A stretch of DNA of 64,000 nucleotides from the NCBI RefSeq assembly GCF_016859285.1, contig NC_053402.1:8732031-8796030 (forward strand), in the 5' to 3' direction. How positions within the stretch are numbered: the stretch's first letter is position 1; each line of letters begins with the position of its first letter. The notes below the pieces were generated by a model that was given only the letters and a program-made list of their open reading frames with translations, was not told the DNA's origin and made no database searches. Position numbers and translations under genes: made by a program. This document shows positions 16,960 through 28,509 of this stretch, one piece after another. The DNA is from Xiphias gladius (Eukaryota > Chordata > Actinopteri > Istiophoriformes > Xiphiidae).

Positions 16960-17150
16960 TAAGTAAATGGATTCACAGTGGTTACATAACAAAATCTACC
17001 CCAAAATTTAATGGGTTCTTTGCTGGCCCATGCCCCATCCCTCCACCTAGTTTGGTGCAAATCGGTTCAGTTTTTTTTTTTTTTTGTGTGTGTGTGTGTG
17101 CGTGTAATCCTGCTGACAAATAAACAAACAAAAAAACCCGACAGAAACAG
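16960..17150. repeat. Interspersed repeat tail with poly-T/(TG)n
   Basis: This carries a string common in fish retroelement 3' ends (TTTGGTGCAAATCGGTTCAG), a T run plus (TG)n at about 17,071-17,103, and the phrase TAATCCTGCTGACAAA. It abuts the N-terminal remnant of the broken sulfurtransferase and probably interrupts that gene. Confidence 0.5.
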
Positions 17151-17699
17151 ATGACAATATAACCTCTGGCACGACAAGTTTGCGTTTGACCATGTTAGCA
17201 AGCCATTTTGCAGGGACGAGAGTTTGCACTGCCATGTTTACACCAGGGTGAAGTGAAGCTGTCCTCAACTTCTGCCACTTTTACTTGGTGTCTTTTAGTG
17301 GTTGGCAGAAAGGGAATTGGTGAATAAATAAAAAAATAAAAGATTACATAACATAATTAAGGTACAATAAGTATAAAAAATGTAAATCATTAAGTTGATT
17401 TCATTGAGCCTTGGAAAAGCATTACATGATGTAATATCTTTTCCTGTAAACCTCCTGTTTGATGTTTACCTGTTTTAAAAAGTGTGCTGGTTAGTCCTGT
17501 ATGACCCAATCTTAACCTAGATATTATACATCTTCGTCAATCGATGAATCACTTGATCTTGAAAAGATCAGAAAATAGTGAAAACATTATTCTAGATCAC
17601 AAGGTGACATCATTAAATATCTGTCTACAACCCCAAAATATTCAGGTTAAATGAAACATAAAACCAAGAAAACAATCAATTTCTTACCTTTGAGAAACT

Positions 17700-18340
17700 G
17701 GACCCACCCAATGTTTGCCATTTGTGCTTTAAATATTGCCTAAACAATAAGGCAAGGACCAAGGGATAATGAGCCGTTCCTTTCCTTCTCCATACTCATC
17801 TCTTCTCATCATTCTGGTACAAGTTAATCTTGGTTTCATCTGTCCACAAAATCTTGTTCCAGACCTGGGCAGGCTTTTTTGGATATTTTCTGGCAAAGTC
17901 TACTCTGGCCTTTCTGTTCTTCAGTGTTACCAGTGATTTGCACCTTGTGGTAAACCGTCTGTATTTAAATTCACAAAGGCGTCTCTTGAGGCAATAATAC
18001 ACCTACCTCCTCCAGATTGTTGATGACCTGGCTAGATGTTGTGAAGGGGTTTTTCCTTCACCAAGAAAGAAACTACACACTGTAGTTGTCTTCCATGGTC
18101 TTCCAGGCAATTTGGTTTTGCTGAGCTCGCCAGTGCATTCCGTGTTTTTAAGAATGTACCAAATTGTTGATTTGGCCACTCCTAAAGTTTCTGCCATCTG
18201 TCTAAGAGGTTTATTTTGTTTTTTAGCCTAATGATGGCCTCCTTCATTTGCATCGACACCTCTTTGGACCGCATGATGAGAGTTTCCATCAACAGCTACC
18301 AAATGCATATTCAACACTTGGAATCCACTCCAGACCTTTT
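17700..18340 (-). mobile_element. Tc1/mariner transposase remnant
   Basis: Minus-strand fragments read like a Tc1 transposase. The N-terminal helix-turn-helix piece contains MAETLGVAKSTIWYILKN (about 18,197-18,140), followed by PGRPWKTT. A second frame has LVTLKNRKARVDFARKY and KILWTDETKINLYQ, the catalytic-core region around the first aspartates (about 17,945-17,815). The pieces are in different frames with stops between them, and the C-terminal third with the last acidic residue is missing. Inactive remnant. Confidence 0.8.
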
Positions 18341-18560
18341 ATCCTACTAATAAATGGAGAAATCTCTGTCTGTCTTTGTGTCTGTCCTTCTATTTTTTCT
18401 AGACAACCATACCTCCGATTAACTTCAAACTTCACGTGTGTGTTGTTGAGGACCCAAGGAAATGCAGTGTCAACTGTGAATGATTTTGGATGAGCAGTTC
18501 TCGAGAAACAAAAAGAAATATGAAACTACAGTTGGTTAGGGCTGGACTTCATCAATTACA
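18340..18560. repeat. Unclassified interspersed repeat
   Basis: A segment with CTGTCTGTCTTTGTGTCTG followed by non-coding sequence resembles dispersed fish repeats. The family is not assigned. Confidence 0.25.
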
Positions 18561-19139
18561 CAACGGCACATTGCAAAGATACCTGCGCCTGGTCAAAGCA
18601 TGGATTCCCCAGAAGACAAGCTACAGCAATATATCCTCACACAGAATCATCTAAAGTGTGGGACTATTTTAGACAGAGACCCAAGCTTTGTAAATTGGAA
18701 ATTTGCTTATCACAGCAGTACAACTGCTATGCATGGTCATTTGATTAGAAAGCATCAAGGAAGACAGTGCTGTTTTGTTTACTTTTTTCCCCACCAAAGC
18801 AATATATATTAGGATTATTAACAGGCGGAACAAGTTATTTATGCACCGCTGTTGTTTTTGTAACATAATGTTAGACTATGCGTCATCTTGTTATTTGGCC
18901 ATTTTATATTTTCTGTTTCTTTTAATGGCCATGTATGAGTGAGAAAATGGGTTAAACTGACGTTAAATTGTTTCGAATATTTTTCTTCCTGATGCAAAAA
19001 TACATTTGCCAGTGATTTGCCGAACTACATATTACTCCAGTGACGAAATAAATCAAAGTCATATCCATTTTAAGCTTTAAGTCAAATTCTTTAGTAAAAA
19101 TACTGATTCTCAAGTTCAGGGAAAGGGTTACTATGACAC

Positions 19140-19260
19140 AAAGTGATTAAATTCATCTAAACTCACTTGACAAATTTATTAGGTACACCTGAACAAACCT
19201 AATGCAGTATAATACAGCAGGCCTGCAATAAAGCCTTAATTCATATAAATGGGATGAACA
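19140..19260. repeat. Fragment of a TTATTAGGTACACCT repeat
   Basis: The string ATTTATTAGGTACACCTG at about 19,179 is a recurrent start of a dispersed teleost repeat. Only a short piece is recognisable. Confidence 0.4.
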
Positions 19261-19379
19261 AAATATTAAGAAGAAGTGGAAATTAGATGATGATTATTAG
19301 ATGATTGAAAAAAATATTAAACTATTAATGAGATACCAGCACGTTTTGAATGGGCACTGAACTAGTCTACTTAATTTGT

Positions 19380-19690
19380 CATGATATATTGAGGGAACAA
19401 TCTACACCTGGCCATGAAACTGATTTTCAGTCAATTGTCCAATTACTTTTGAGCCTCTGAAAATGAGGGACTATGTGTAAAAATGGCTGTAATTCCTAAA
19501 TGGTAAATGTGATATTTTTGTTAAAAAAAAGTCAAACATTCAATGTTTGACTGTTTAGGAATTAAAGCTGAAAGTCTACACTTCTTGATGGCTTTATTTC
19601 AGATCCATTGTGGTGGTGTACAGATGCAAAATTACGAAAATAGTGTCACTGACCAAATACTTATGTCCCCAACCGTAGATGTGATGGACA
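19380..19690 (+). mobile_element. Second Tc1-like element, 3' end only
   Basis: It contains the terminal untranslated part typical of fish Tc1-like elements: CAATTACTTTTGAGCC, then CCATTGTGGTGGTGTACAGA, then CCAAATACTTATG near the end. No transposase is left. It is separate from the remnant at 17.7-18.3 kb. Confidence 0.6.
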
Positions 19691-19853
19691 AAATATTAGA
19701 AACACCTCTCAGTACAATGAAATACAATTCAGTGGCATGGTCTCTAAAATGACCTTTGAGATCAACAGTTTTAACAAAACCTTTATGATGGTAACATTAC
19801 CATCATATATTGATATGTAAGAAAGTATTTAGACTGGAAATCAAAAAACATAC

Positions 19854-19921
19854 CAAGGTTTTAAGGTTGTTGGGCTTCACAAGGACACCGTGGAGATCAT
19901 CCGCTGTGGGGATCTTTACCT
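19854..19921 (-). other. Orphan exon-like segment
   Basis: On the minus strand, 68 bases lie between an acceptor-like TTTTCAG and a donor-like TTG|GTATG. They read VKIPTADDLHGVLVKPNNLK and then TL, with normal-looking composition. I found no partner exon and do not recognise the protein. It may be a leftover exon of a lost gene or chance. Confidence 0.2.
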
Positions 19922-19929
19922 CTGAAAAC

Positions 19930-20720
19930 CCCCAAGGTTAATTAAGCTTTGATGTGACGCGGCGCAAGCCTGCAATTTGATTGGAAACTGATGGTCTCAT
20001 AATATTATTTCAACATATTTATTAGCCAATATTTACTATTGCTCTTACTTTATTGTTGTCACTTTGGGAGGGATGATGGCATATGTGAAGTTACATATTA
20101 TTTTAGCTTAATAGAATAAGCTTTAATTAAAAATTACCAACATAAGAAGTACAGAAGGAATGTAACAGTCAGAGCCTTAATATGAGTCCTTACAATATCT
20201 TCATGACCTTTAAAAAATGAAATAGAGTGAGTTCAGTTCTAAAGTATGCTCTCTACTACTCTGAATTATTTTACAAGTTTATAAGAAACAAGATCTTAGT
20301 CAGGGACATTTTAATTTGTATATTAACAACTATTTTACAAAGTTTTCTGGACATATCTTGTCAAACACAATGAAAAAAGTTTGATTAAATGATTGATTTT
20401 ACTGATTTCATTACAATACTACCACACAAAAACAATATACACCACCTTCCAGGGAATCTTCAGGGATCAACAATTAACAAGATAGTGGTTGCATAAAAAG
20501 TAAAATTTTCAAATGCACACAATATTCATGCATCTGATGTAGTATGTAGTACAGCAGGATCTGTAAATTTATCAAGACATACCAAAACATTTTACCAGTC
20601 GTAAAGCTATAGTCAATTTACCTGTGACTGGTGTTTAATTTGATCAGTATTATTTGAACAAAAACAGCAATGACACTTCATCCACAAGAATCACACAAGG
20701 AGAGTGCCTGGATATATTTG
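19930..20720. other. No recognisable feature
   Basis: AT-rich spacer up to the left edge of the inverted gene copy. No coding or repeat signature is recognised. Confidence 0.4.
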
Positions 20721-20724
20721 AAAA

Positions 20725-21950
20725 AAGTATGATCAGAAAAAAATTATTTCACCATTACCATTTAACACTTTCAATAATATTCTAATTTTGGATACATGTT
20801 TATCACAGAACAATTCATTCATCTTTTCTTGTAAACTTGATCTTAGTCATCTCTGCCTTGTGGTGACTCTTTGTGATTACATTTCTGGTTTGGTCTGCTC
20901 TGAACTTATGTACTTATGATCAGGGCATGTATTTCATTCCTTTCATCTGAGGTATGATATGTATATCTCTAATGTCATCATGCTGAGGAAGCCAACACAA
21001 GTGGCACTCCGTCCCCTTGCCCCATCCACGGGTGAGGAGTAGTGTCACTTGGCACACATTAATCTACATTTTGTAGGAATGCTGGGGCATTGCATGGTGC
21101 TTGAGGGCCTCCTGTACCATCTCAGGGGTGGAATGACGTTCACCAAGACCCACAGTTTCACCCAGCCCCAGCAGAAGGTCAGCAGATTTGGCTTTGCACT
21201 GCCCAGTTCCCTCCACATACGTCTGGTAGAAGTAAACTCTCAGTCAGCCAAACAGCAGTAGCTGAGCTTTTACAGTTAACTCTCTGTGACATATATCAAT
21301 GTAGAAATACTTAGGCTTGTCCTTCTCCTCCAGCCCTTGCAGAAACTACTCAGCCCCATCTCCTACAGTAAGTGAATGTGAGCTTTTCTCCATGATATCC
21401 AAGGTAGGTTACAGCCAGCTGATCTTGGGCATAAACATTCCCTACTCCACAATCTACAACCTCCATCAGATCTGTACCAGTGGGGTACACAGAAGGACAC
21501 CCAAAGGGGTCCAGGAACTTCTTCAGTGGATTGTCAGATGGTAAAGATCGACGCAGGGCAGCTAGGTGTGGACCAACACCTTGACCACTTTTAGTTTTTC
21601 TGATGAGGTTCTTATGCTCCAAAAATGCAACATGGAACAAGTTTAGGATGTCAGTAGTGTATTGGATTTTGTTATCTGGGCCAACGCAGGATGCCAAGCC
21701 ACCTATTAACTTGCAAGAATGCATGGTGAGTGAGTTAGTAGGATCATATCGTCCATGTTTGTAGTGGCACATATTTGTAGGTGTGACAAGTATGCAACTG
21801 GCAGCTGACTCCCCAAGAGTCTGCCTCAGGGAAAGCTGCAAAGAAAAGTTGATCCAGACATCATACTGGCCTCTCTGCCTTCTGAGAGTAGAAGAGAACA
21901 TTAGGATAGGAGGGCACATTAAAATTGAGAACAGGATGAGTTGCTTTGAG
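20725..21950 (-). pseudogene. Inverted, deleted copy of the 1,583-residue chimeric gene (part 1)
   Basis: The minus strand matches three separated pieces of the gene at 32.8-38.3 kb. Block A (20,725 to ~21,263) matches ~38,500-37,945: the 3' flank, stop region and end of the synthetase-like domain. Block B (~21,264-21,395) matches ~35,928-35,790, inside the asparaginase domain. Block C (~21,399-21,950) matches ~35,205-34,650, the C-terminal half of the acyltransferase domain. The order is kept, but about 2.0 kb and 0.6 kb are missing between blocks. Block C still reads well as protein (for example LFHVAFLEHKNLIR), with scattered substitutions. The deletions remove most of the asparaginase, both HIT domains and synthetase motif 2, so no full enzyme can be made. 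Confidence 0.9.
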
Positions 21951-22090
21951 TCTCCAGCCCTAAGCAAAAGCCCATGGTTAACCACGGACCAGTTAATGTT
22001 TCAAACAGATAGTCCCCACTCAGCGACACACCCACTGTGAAACCAGTTCTGGTTATTGGCAGCTCTATCTTCAAGAAAACGTAAAGTTAG

Positions 22091-23115
22091 CTCAGTATTA
22101 CTTCATGAAAAACACCACTAGTACATGATCCTTATGACTTTAACAAAAATCTTTACATAAAAAGACAATGTGATAGAAATAAGACAAAAAAATACATTGA
22201 AGAGCAATATAAAGAATTTGCTTGCATAATTGATAATAAAACATTTAGGGCCAACATTTAGGACTTTAAATATGTGTTCCTTTATGTTGTCCCTACAGGA
22301 CTAAATTAATTATTTTGTCAAGACTGTTTATCAGTTGTACACCAAGGAATGAAGCTACTGAAACAACTCAAGTTGTACTTACACTGTTTATGTATTTTCA
22401 CTTTGTAGTTACACTGACACTGTAGCTTTATCATTAAGAAAGTAAACCAACCTTTAGTGTAACATGATAACTTTAAAAGAATAACTAATTACTTACTTTG
22501 TTTAACCTTGATGTCAACTTTGTCTACATTAATATACTTTTCTCTTCTTACTGCAATGATGTCTCAACTTTTTATTGCATTTGTAGAAAACTTAATTTTC
22601 AGAAACATTTTACTTTGTGGGGTACACAGGTCATGTGGGACTACGGACTGAAGGAAGGTTCCTCTACCATGGACAGAGCAGGAAAGATTTTAGGAAACCC
22701 AAAGCTGGATAAAAGTCCCAAACTCTGGATTATTGAAGCGTATTTATTGTAAAAATCCACATTCTATACTCTTCTTTTGCCTCATTATTACAAGTATATT
22801 ACATCTAATGGCCTGAAATTCCAAACAAAACTGATGATCAGGGCATGTATTTCCTTCCTTTCATCTGAGGTATGAGAAGTATATCTACATATAACATAGT
22901 ATGTTCAGAAAACAATTATTTCACCATTACCCTACCAACACTTACAATAATATTCTAACTTTGGAAACATGTTAATCACAGAACAAATCATTCATCTTTT
23001 CTTGTAAACTTGATCTTAGTCATCTCTGCCTTCTGGTCACTTTTTGTGATTACATTTCTGGTTTGGTCTGAACTTATGTACTTATGATCAGGGCATGTAT
23101 TTCATCATCATTAAA
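22091..23115 (-). repeat. Second copy of the chimeric gene's 3' flank, inside the LINE
   Basis: Read on the minus strand this ~1 kb matches 38,285-39,303, from the chimeric gene's last codons through its 3' flank. It includes the segment 22,498-22,752, whose frame is nearly identical to that at 38,898-38,644. It interrupts LINE sequence: about 85 bp of the LINE 5' region is present on both sides (22,000-22,090 and 23,115-23,200), each containing CAGATAGTCCCCACTCAGC. The block lies on the wrong side of the inverted copy for a simple duplication. Confidence 0.8.
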
Positions 23116-23914
23116 ACAGATAGTCCCCACTCAGCAACACACCCACTGTGAAACCAACTCTGGTTATTGGCAGCTCTATCTTCAGAAACGTAAAGTTAGC
23201 GACACCGGCGGCCATAGTCCAATGTATTCCTGGGGCCAGAGCAGGCGACGCTGAATCCCATTTAAAACTGCTGGCTAAGGATAAACGTAAATATAGTAAT
23301 CACATTGGCGGTAACAACACCCGATTACGCCAATTGGAGGTTACAAAAATTAATGTTGAGTCAGTGTGTACATATGCAAAGAAAATGTCAGACTCTGTAG
23401 TGTTCTCTGGGCCCCTGCCTAATGTGACCAGCGATGACATGTATAGCCGCATGTCACCATTCAACTGCTGACTGTCGAGGTGGTGTCCAGCAAACAACGT
23501 GGGCTTTGTAGATAACTTTTTGGGAAAGACCTGGTCTGATTAGGAGAGATGGCATACATCCCACTTTGGATGGACTAGCTCTCATACCTAGAAATCTGAC
23601 TGAGTTTATTAGTAGACCAAAACCATGACAACCCAGAGTTGAGACCAGGAAGCAGAGTTGCAGTCTTACACGCTTCTCTGTGCTTCGCATTACAGCAGTC
23701 ACCCAGCCAAAACCCCATAGAGACTGTGTCTGCCCCCTGACCACCTAAATTCATTAACTCAAAAATAAACATAAGTACAACAAAATAGGATAATTAAATG
23801 TGGACTCTTGCAGATTAGATCGCTCTAATCCAAAGCCACATTAGTAAATGATCTAATATCTGATCATTATATTGCTATATTTAGTTACTTGCTATATTTT
23901 AGTTACTGAAACCT

Positions 23915-24010
23915 GGCTGTGTAAGGGTAGGTGTGTGTGGATCCAAGTGCAAGAGAGGGAGAGAGTCAGGCAGAAGTGCAATGTCCAAAATCCAAATCTT
24001 TAGGCTGTGT
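23915..24010. mobile_element. 80-bp insertion with 8-bp target duplication in the LINE
   Basis: The LINE endonuclease sequence is interrupted between two exact copies of GGCTGTGT (23,915-23,922 and 24,003-24,010). The insert, 23,923-24,002, is non-coding. An exact 8-bp duplication fits hAT-type insertion, but I see no clear inverted ends, so it may be a truncated or decayed element. Confidence 0.55.
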
Positions 24011-27000
24011 CATGATGAATATGTTAGCCTAAATTAATCCACTCCCCCAGTCATATTAATACTCACATTCTTCGAGGCACTGGCCGAGGATGTGGAGTTG
24101 CAGCCATTTTTAACTCAAACCCTAATAATCAACCCTAAACCTAAACTCGAATTATAACTCATTCAAAAGCCTCGTTCTTAGTCTTTACACATCCATCATG
24201 GAAAACTTTAAAGCCTATTCTGTTTGTTATAGTGTACCACGCTCCTGGCCCATACTCTGAAAGTTTTTATCAAGTTTAGTCCCTTGTACAGATAAAGTAA
24301 TTATAGTAGGTGATTTCAATATTCATGTGGATGTTGATAATGATAGCCTTAAAACTAGGTTAATCTTATTATTAGACTCAACTGGCTTCGCTCAGGGTAT
24401 AAATAAACCCACTTACTCCACACCCTCAAAGGTGTGGCATCAAAATTGAACATTTAATAGTCTTTCCACAGAATCCTCTTTTATCGGCCCATTTTTTGGT
24501 AACTTTTGAATTCCTGGTACTGGACTACACACTATTAGGTAGAAATGTCTTTTCTAGATGTCTATCTGAAAGTGTTGTAGCCAAATTTAAGGAACTGATT
24601 CCATGAGCACTTAATCCACTGCCATGTTTTGATATAGCAGAGGAAACCTATGCTAACTTTAGTCCCTCCCAAATTGATCATCTTGTTGATAATGCTGCAG
24701 TCTCAATGAGAATGTCACTCGACTCTATTGCGCCTCTAAAAAAGAAGATAATAAAACAAAGGAAGTTAGCTCCATAGTTTAATTCCCAATCCCGCATATT
24801 AAAGCAAATTACGTTAAAAAGTGAAAGGATATTGCTCTCTACCAAACTGGAAGAACCCCACTTAGCCTGGCATGATAGTCTTAAAACATTACTCATCTCT
24901 AAAACAGGAAAATACAAACAACCCTAGGTTTCTTTTCAGCACTGTAGCCAGGCTGACAGAGAGTCATAGCTCCATTAAACCATTGCTTTCAGTAGCGACA
25001 ATTTCATGAGCTTGTTTAATGATAAAATTCTAATTATTAGCGACAAAATTCACCCACTCCTGCCCTCAACCAGTACCGATTTATCTTCAAACACAGGCAC
25101 CTTAGAAACAGCTGTAAACCTGATATATACTTAGACGGTTTTTCTCCCTTTGACCTTTGCCAACTAACTTCAACAATGTCTTCATCTAAACCATCAACTT
25201 GTCTCTTAGACCCCATCCCAACTAGGCTGCTTAAGGAAGTTTTACTTTTAGTTACCATCTCTTTACTAGATATAATCAATATGTCTTTATTAACAGGCTA
25301 TGTACTACAGTCCTTTAAAACAGCTGTAATTAAGCATACTCTTGATCCAGATGTTTTAGCCAACTATAGACACATGTCTAACCTTCCCTCTCTGTCTAAG
25401 AACCTTGAGAAAGCTGTCGCCAACCAGTTGTGTGACTTTTTACATTATAATAGTTAAGTTTTGGATTTACAATCAGGATTTAGAGTGCATCATAACACAG
25501 AGACAGCACTGGTGAAAGTTACAAATGACCTTATAATTGCATCGGACAAAGGACTTGTCTCTGTGCTTGTCTTGTTAGATCTTAGTGCTGCGTTTGATAC
25601 CATTGACCATCATATCCTATTACAGAGACTGGAACATTTAATTGGCATTAAAGGAACTGCTCTAAGCTGGTTTAAGTCGTATTTATCAGACCAATTTCAG
25701 TTTGTGCACATTAACCATAAATCCTCCATATACTCAAAAGTTAGTCACAGAGTTCCACAAGGTTCTGTGCTTGGTTCAGTTCTATTCACCTTATATATGC
25801 TTCCTTTAGAAAATATTATTAGGAAACACTCCATAAACTTCCATTGTTATGCAGATGATACCCAATTGTATTTGTCGATGAAGCCCATTGAAACCAATCA
25901 GTTAGCTAAACTTCAAGCATATCTTAATAACATAAAGACCTGGATGACCAGCAACTTTCTGCTGTTAAACTCAGACAAAACTGAAGTTGTTGTGCTAGGC
26001 CCCCAACCCCTCAGAAACACATTAACTAATGATATAGTTACTCTTGATAGCATTGCCCTGACAGCCAGCACCACTGCTAGGAATCTCGGAATTATCGTTG
26101 ATCAGAATATGTCCTTTAACTCTCACATAAAACAAACTTCAAGGAATTTCTTTTTCCACCTACGTAACATTGCAAAAATCAGGAACATCCTGTCTCAAAA
26201 AGATGCAGAAAATAGTACCCTATTATCCCATTAGAACACTGTGCTCCCAGAACGTAGGCTTGCTTGTGGTTCCTAGAATCTCCAAAAGTACAGTAGGAGG
26301 AAGAGCCTTCAGTTATCAGGCTCCTCTACTGTGGAACCATCTTCCAGTTTGGGTCCAGGAGACAGACACCCTCTCTACATTTAAGAGTAGGCTTAAAACC
26401 TTCCTTTTTGATAAAGCTTACAGTTAGGGCTGGCTCAGGCTTAGCTTGAACCACCCCCAAGTTATACTGCTATAGGCCTAGACTTCCCATGATGCACCAA
26501 GCTCTTCTCTCCTCCCTTTCCTCGCCATCTGTATGCATTCAAATGGTATCAATGCTCGTTACTAACTTGACTTATGCTCTCTCCTGTAATTTTGTGCTCG
26601 TCTCTCTTCTCTCTTCCTGTTGCTTTCTGCAGGTATTTTTGCCCCTGGTGCTAGGGAGTCTGGATCTGTGACTGCAAACCACCTACAGCCCCCTTGATCC
26701 TGCTCAACACCCACTGCTGCAATTATTATGATTATCATTACTATTATTATATTTAGTTTTATTAGTATTATTAGTATATTATTGGGGCAGACGGCCGCCC
26801 ACCATGAGCCGGGTTCTCTTCAAGGTTTCTACCTGCTAAAAGGGACTTCTTCCTTGCCGCTGTCGCCAAGCGTTTGCTCATGGGGGAATCTTGGGTCTCT
26901 GTAAAAATTATTATAAAGTGTATGGTCTAGACCTGCACTATATGAAAAGTGCCCAGAGATAACTTCTGTTATTATTTGGCACTATATAAATAAAATTGAA

Positions 27001-27014
27001 TTGAATTGAATTGA

Positions 27015-27266
27015 AGTTCGGGCTTGGTCTGAGGGTGTTTACTCCTTGCAAGGGGAATGGGAAGTTGGACAAACAGAATGAACAATGTTTTCTGTGACAG
27101 ACCCATTCACATTTTCTGGTTCAGTATGGACCAGGTTTAAATCAGCAGTCTCAGACAGATTGTACACACGCTCAGTCACAAGCCCAGCCACCATCCCATC
27201 CACAGCACTGTGCTCAAACACCATCCCAGCTGTACTCTGCTTGAACACCACCAGGTTCACCACCTG
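27015..27266 (-). pseudogene. Inverted copy of the chimeric gene (part 2, start of its third coding exon)
   Basis: On the minus strand this continues the copy beyond the LINE and matches 34,650-34,397. It still encodes the acyltransferase catalytic region, including VFEHSAVDGMVAGLV with the catalytic His. Homology stops exactly at the intron-exon border of the intact gene: beyond the first exon base the two sequences differ completely. The two upstream coding exons are not seen to the right, so the copy lacks the N-terminal ~282 residues. Confidence 0.9.
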
Positions 27267-27269
27267 TTA

Positions 27270-28505
27270 AAATAAACAAACAAAAATAACAAACAGATAA
27301 AGAGTTGCATTTTGTAATTGTCTTCACTGCATACTTTGCAAATAGGAAAATTAAAATATTTTATCATCTTATTGTTCTCTTATATTATCTCAGCTTGTTT
27401 ATGTCCAGCTCTGAACTGTTTGCCTTTTGACTTTTCTTCGCCTCCGATGGTTATTTTAACTGTTTTGAACTCCTGTAATGGCATTTAAGAAACTCAGACG
27501 TGAAATTAAGTCATATTATAATAATCAATATTTAAGTGTTCTTCTGTGTATCTTAACAGCAATCAAGTTACAAAATGCTTTACATCATTAGGAGTATTTT
27601 ATGAGGAATTAGTGGTTTTATTTATGAACACAAAAGGGAGAGATCTGCACCATCAACACCATGTCACTGTCTGCTTCCCCTTTACATTCTTGACATGATG
27701 TTCAACAGTTCTCACACACAGTAAGTTGAGCCAGTTAAGTCAATTATCTGCTTAATGGTTAAGGGGCTGAGTAGTCTAACACAGGTCTCTCTGTGTATTA
27801 CAGTAATAAGGTAAACAAGAATGGAATGCATCCAGATTTGACCTTTGTGTGAGGCACTCTCCTGGACTATACTGACTGCAGTAACAATGAGTAACTCTAT
27901 TTTATTCCTTAGGTTTTCTTTAATACTACTTTTTCTAGTACTATGGACCCGACAAGGGACAAAAATGGCCTGATATGAAGGGCGTCCAAATGGGCAAGTT
28001 TTACACTGTAAAAGAATGGGGTGTGGTCTTTGCTCCACATTATTTCATGGCTATCACACAAAACTGATATAACGAGATATATAATCAAGATTCTGGTTTA
28101 CTGCAGATATGCTGATAAATTAAGATAAAGTTACTGCCTATGCTCCGATGAGCACCTATCATCTAATGTTAGGAGCTACATCTGCAGCTAATTTGTGGGT
28201 GTCCATAGGATGAGTTTGAGCACCAGTCTCAAAGGTATACAACTGATTTGCCTGAACAAAAGACTAGTATGTTTGATTGTTATGTGGTTGCTGGTCTTTG
28301 ATAGATACACTGGGGAACACACTGGGTCCTTTAATATCTGTAGATTAAAGCTTTGATTTCAGGCATACTTTAACAATATAGCAGACCAAGTTGATCAATT
28401 TTTGGCCATCATTTTACCCCAAGGGGATTGATACTTTTAACATCATAACACTCCATATTGTAATTGTTAGATTCTCGTGAAATGACATTATATTCTTGGT
28501 CAACG
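27270..28505. other. Intergenic, no recognisable feature
   Basis: AT-rich sequence. No exons of the chimeric gene copy continue here and no other gene is visible. Confidence 0.45.
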
Positions 28506-28509
28506 TCGT

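Larger units (their letters stand above)
15605..17235 (-). pseudogene. Broken sulfurtransferase (tst/mpst-like) copy
   Basis: Two remnants of a second sulfurtransferase gene lie on the minus strand. At about 17,233-17,160 a start reads MAVQTLVPAKWLANMVKRKL, the N-terminus of the rhodanese/MPST family; it then runs into a repeat. At about 15,835-15,605 a C-terminal piece reads LEKIFEKSQVDLG, an in-frame stop, a damaged CGSG loop and DGSWYEWFTKAPPEHVV. The second part has at least one frameshift after the active-site loop and has lost the VTAC residues. The central part, encoding most of the N-terminal domain, is not recognisable between them. I infer a tandem duplicate of mpst/tst that died by insertion and small mutations. 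Confidence 0.75.
21950..27014 (+). mobile_element. L2-like LINE retrotransposon, inactive
   Basis: The LINE is inserted in the inverted gene copy; gene homology stops at ~21,950 and resumes at ~27,015 with only a few bases lost. ORF1 (from 23,148) reads LVIGSSI, VQCIPGARAGDAESHLKLLA and SDSVVFSGPLPN, the esterase-like ORF1 of fish L2 elements. Endonuclease remnants (~23,910-24,450) include ETWLC and VIIVGDFNIHVDVD. The reverse transcriptase (25,176-26,427) has DLSAAFDTIDHHIL, VPQGSVLGS and the catalytic YADD (FHCYADDTQLYLS). Stops and frameshifts (for example TAA near 25,456) break the frames. The 3' end is the L2-type tail with ATTGA repeats at about 26,990-27,014. An extra ~1 kb block sits near its 5' end and an 80-bp insert in its endonuclease region. 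Confidence 0.9.

Noticed and set aside
21950-27014. LINE reverse transcriptase read as a retrovirus remnant
   Set aside because: The esterase-like ORF1, endonuclease and ATTGA-repeat tail without LTRs fit an L2-type LINE, and no gag, protease or integrase is seen.
20725-27266. Inverted gene copy as a working second gene
   Set aside because: Large in-order deletions remove most asparaginase, HIT and synthetase motifs, and a LINE interrupts it.
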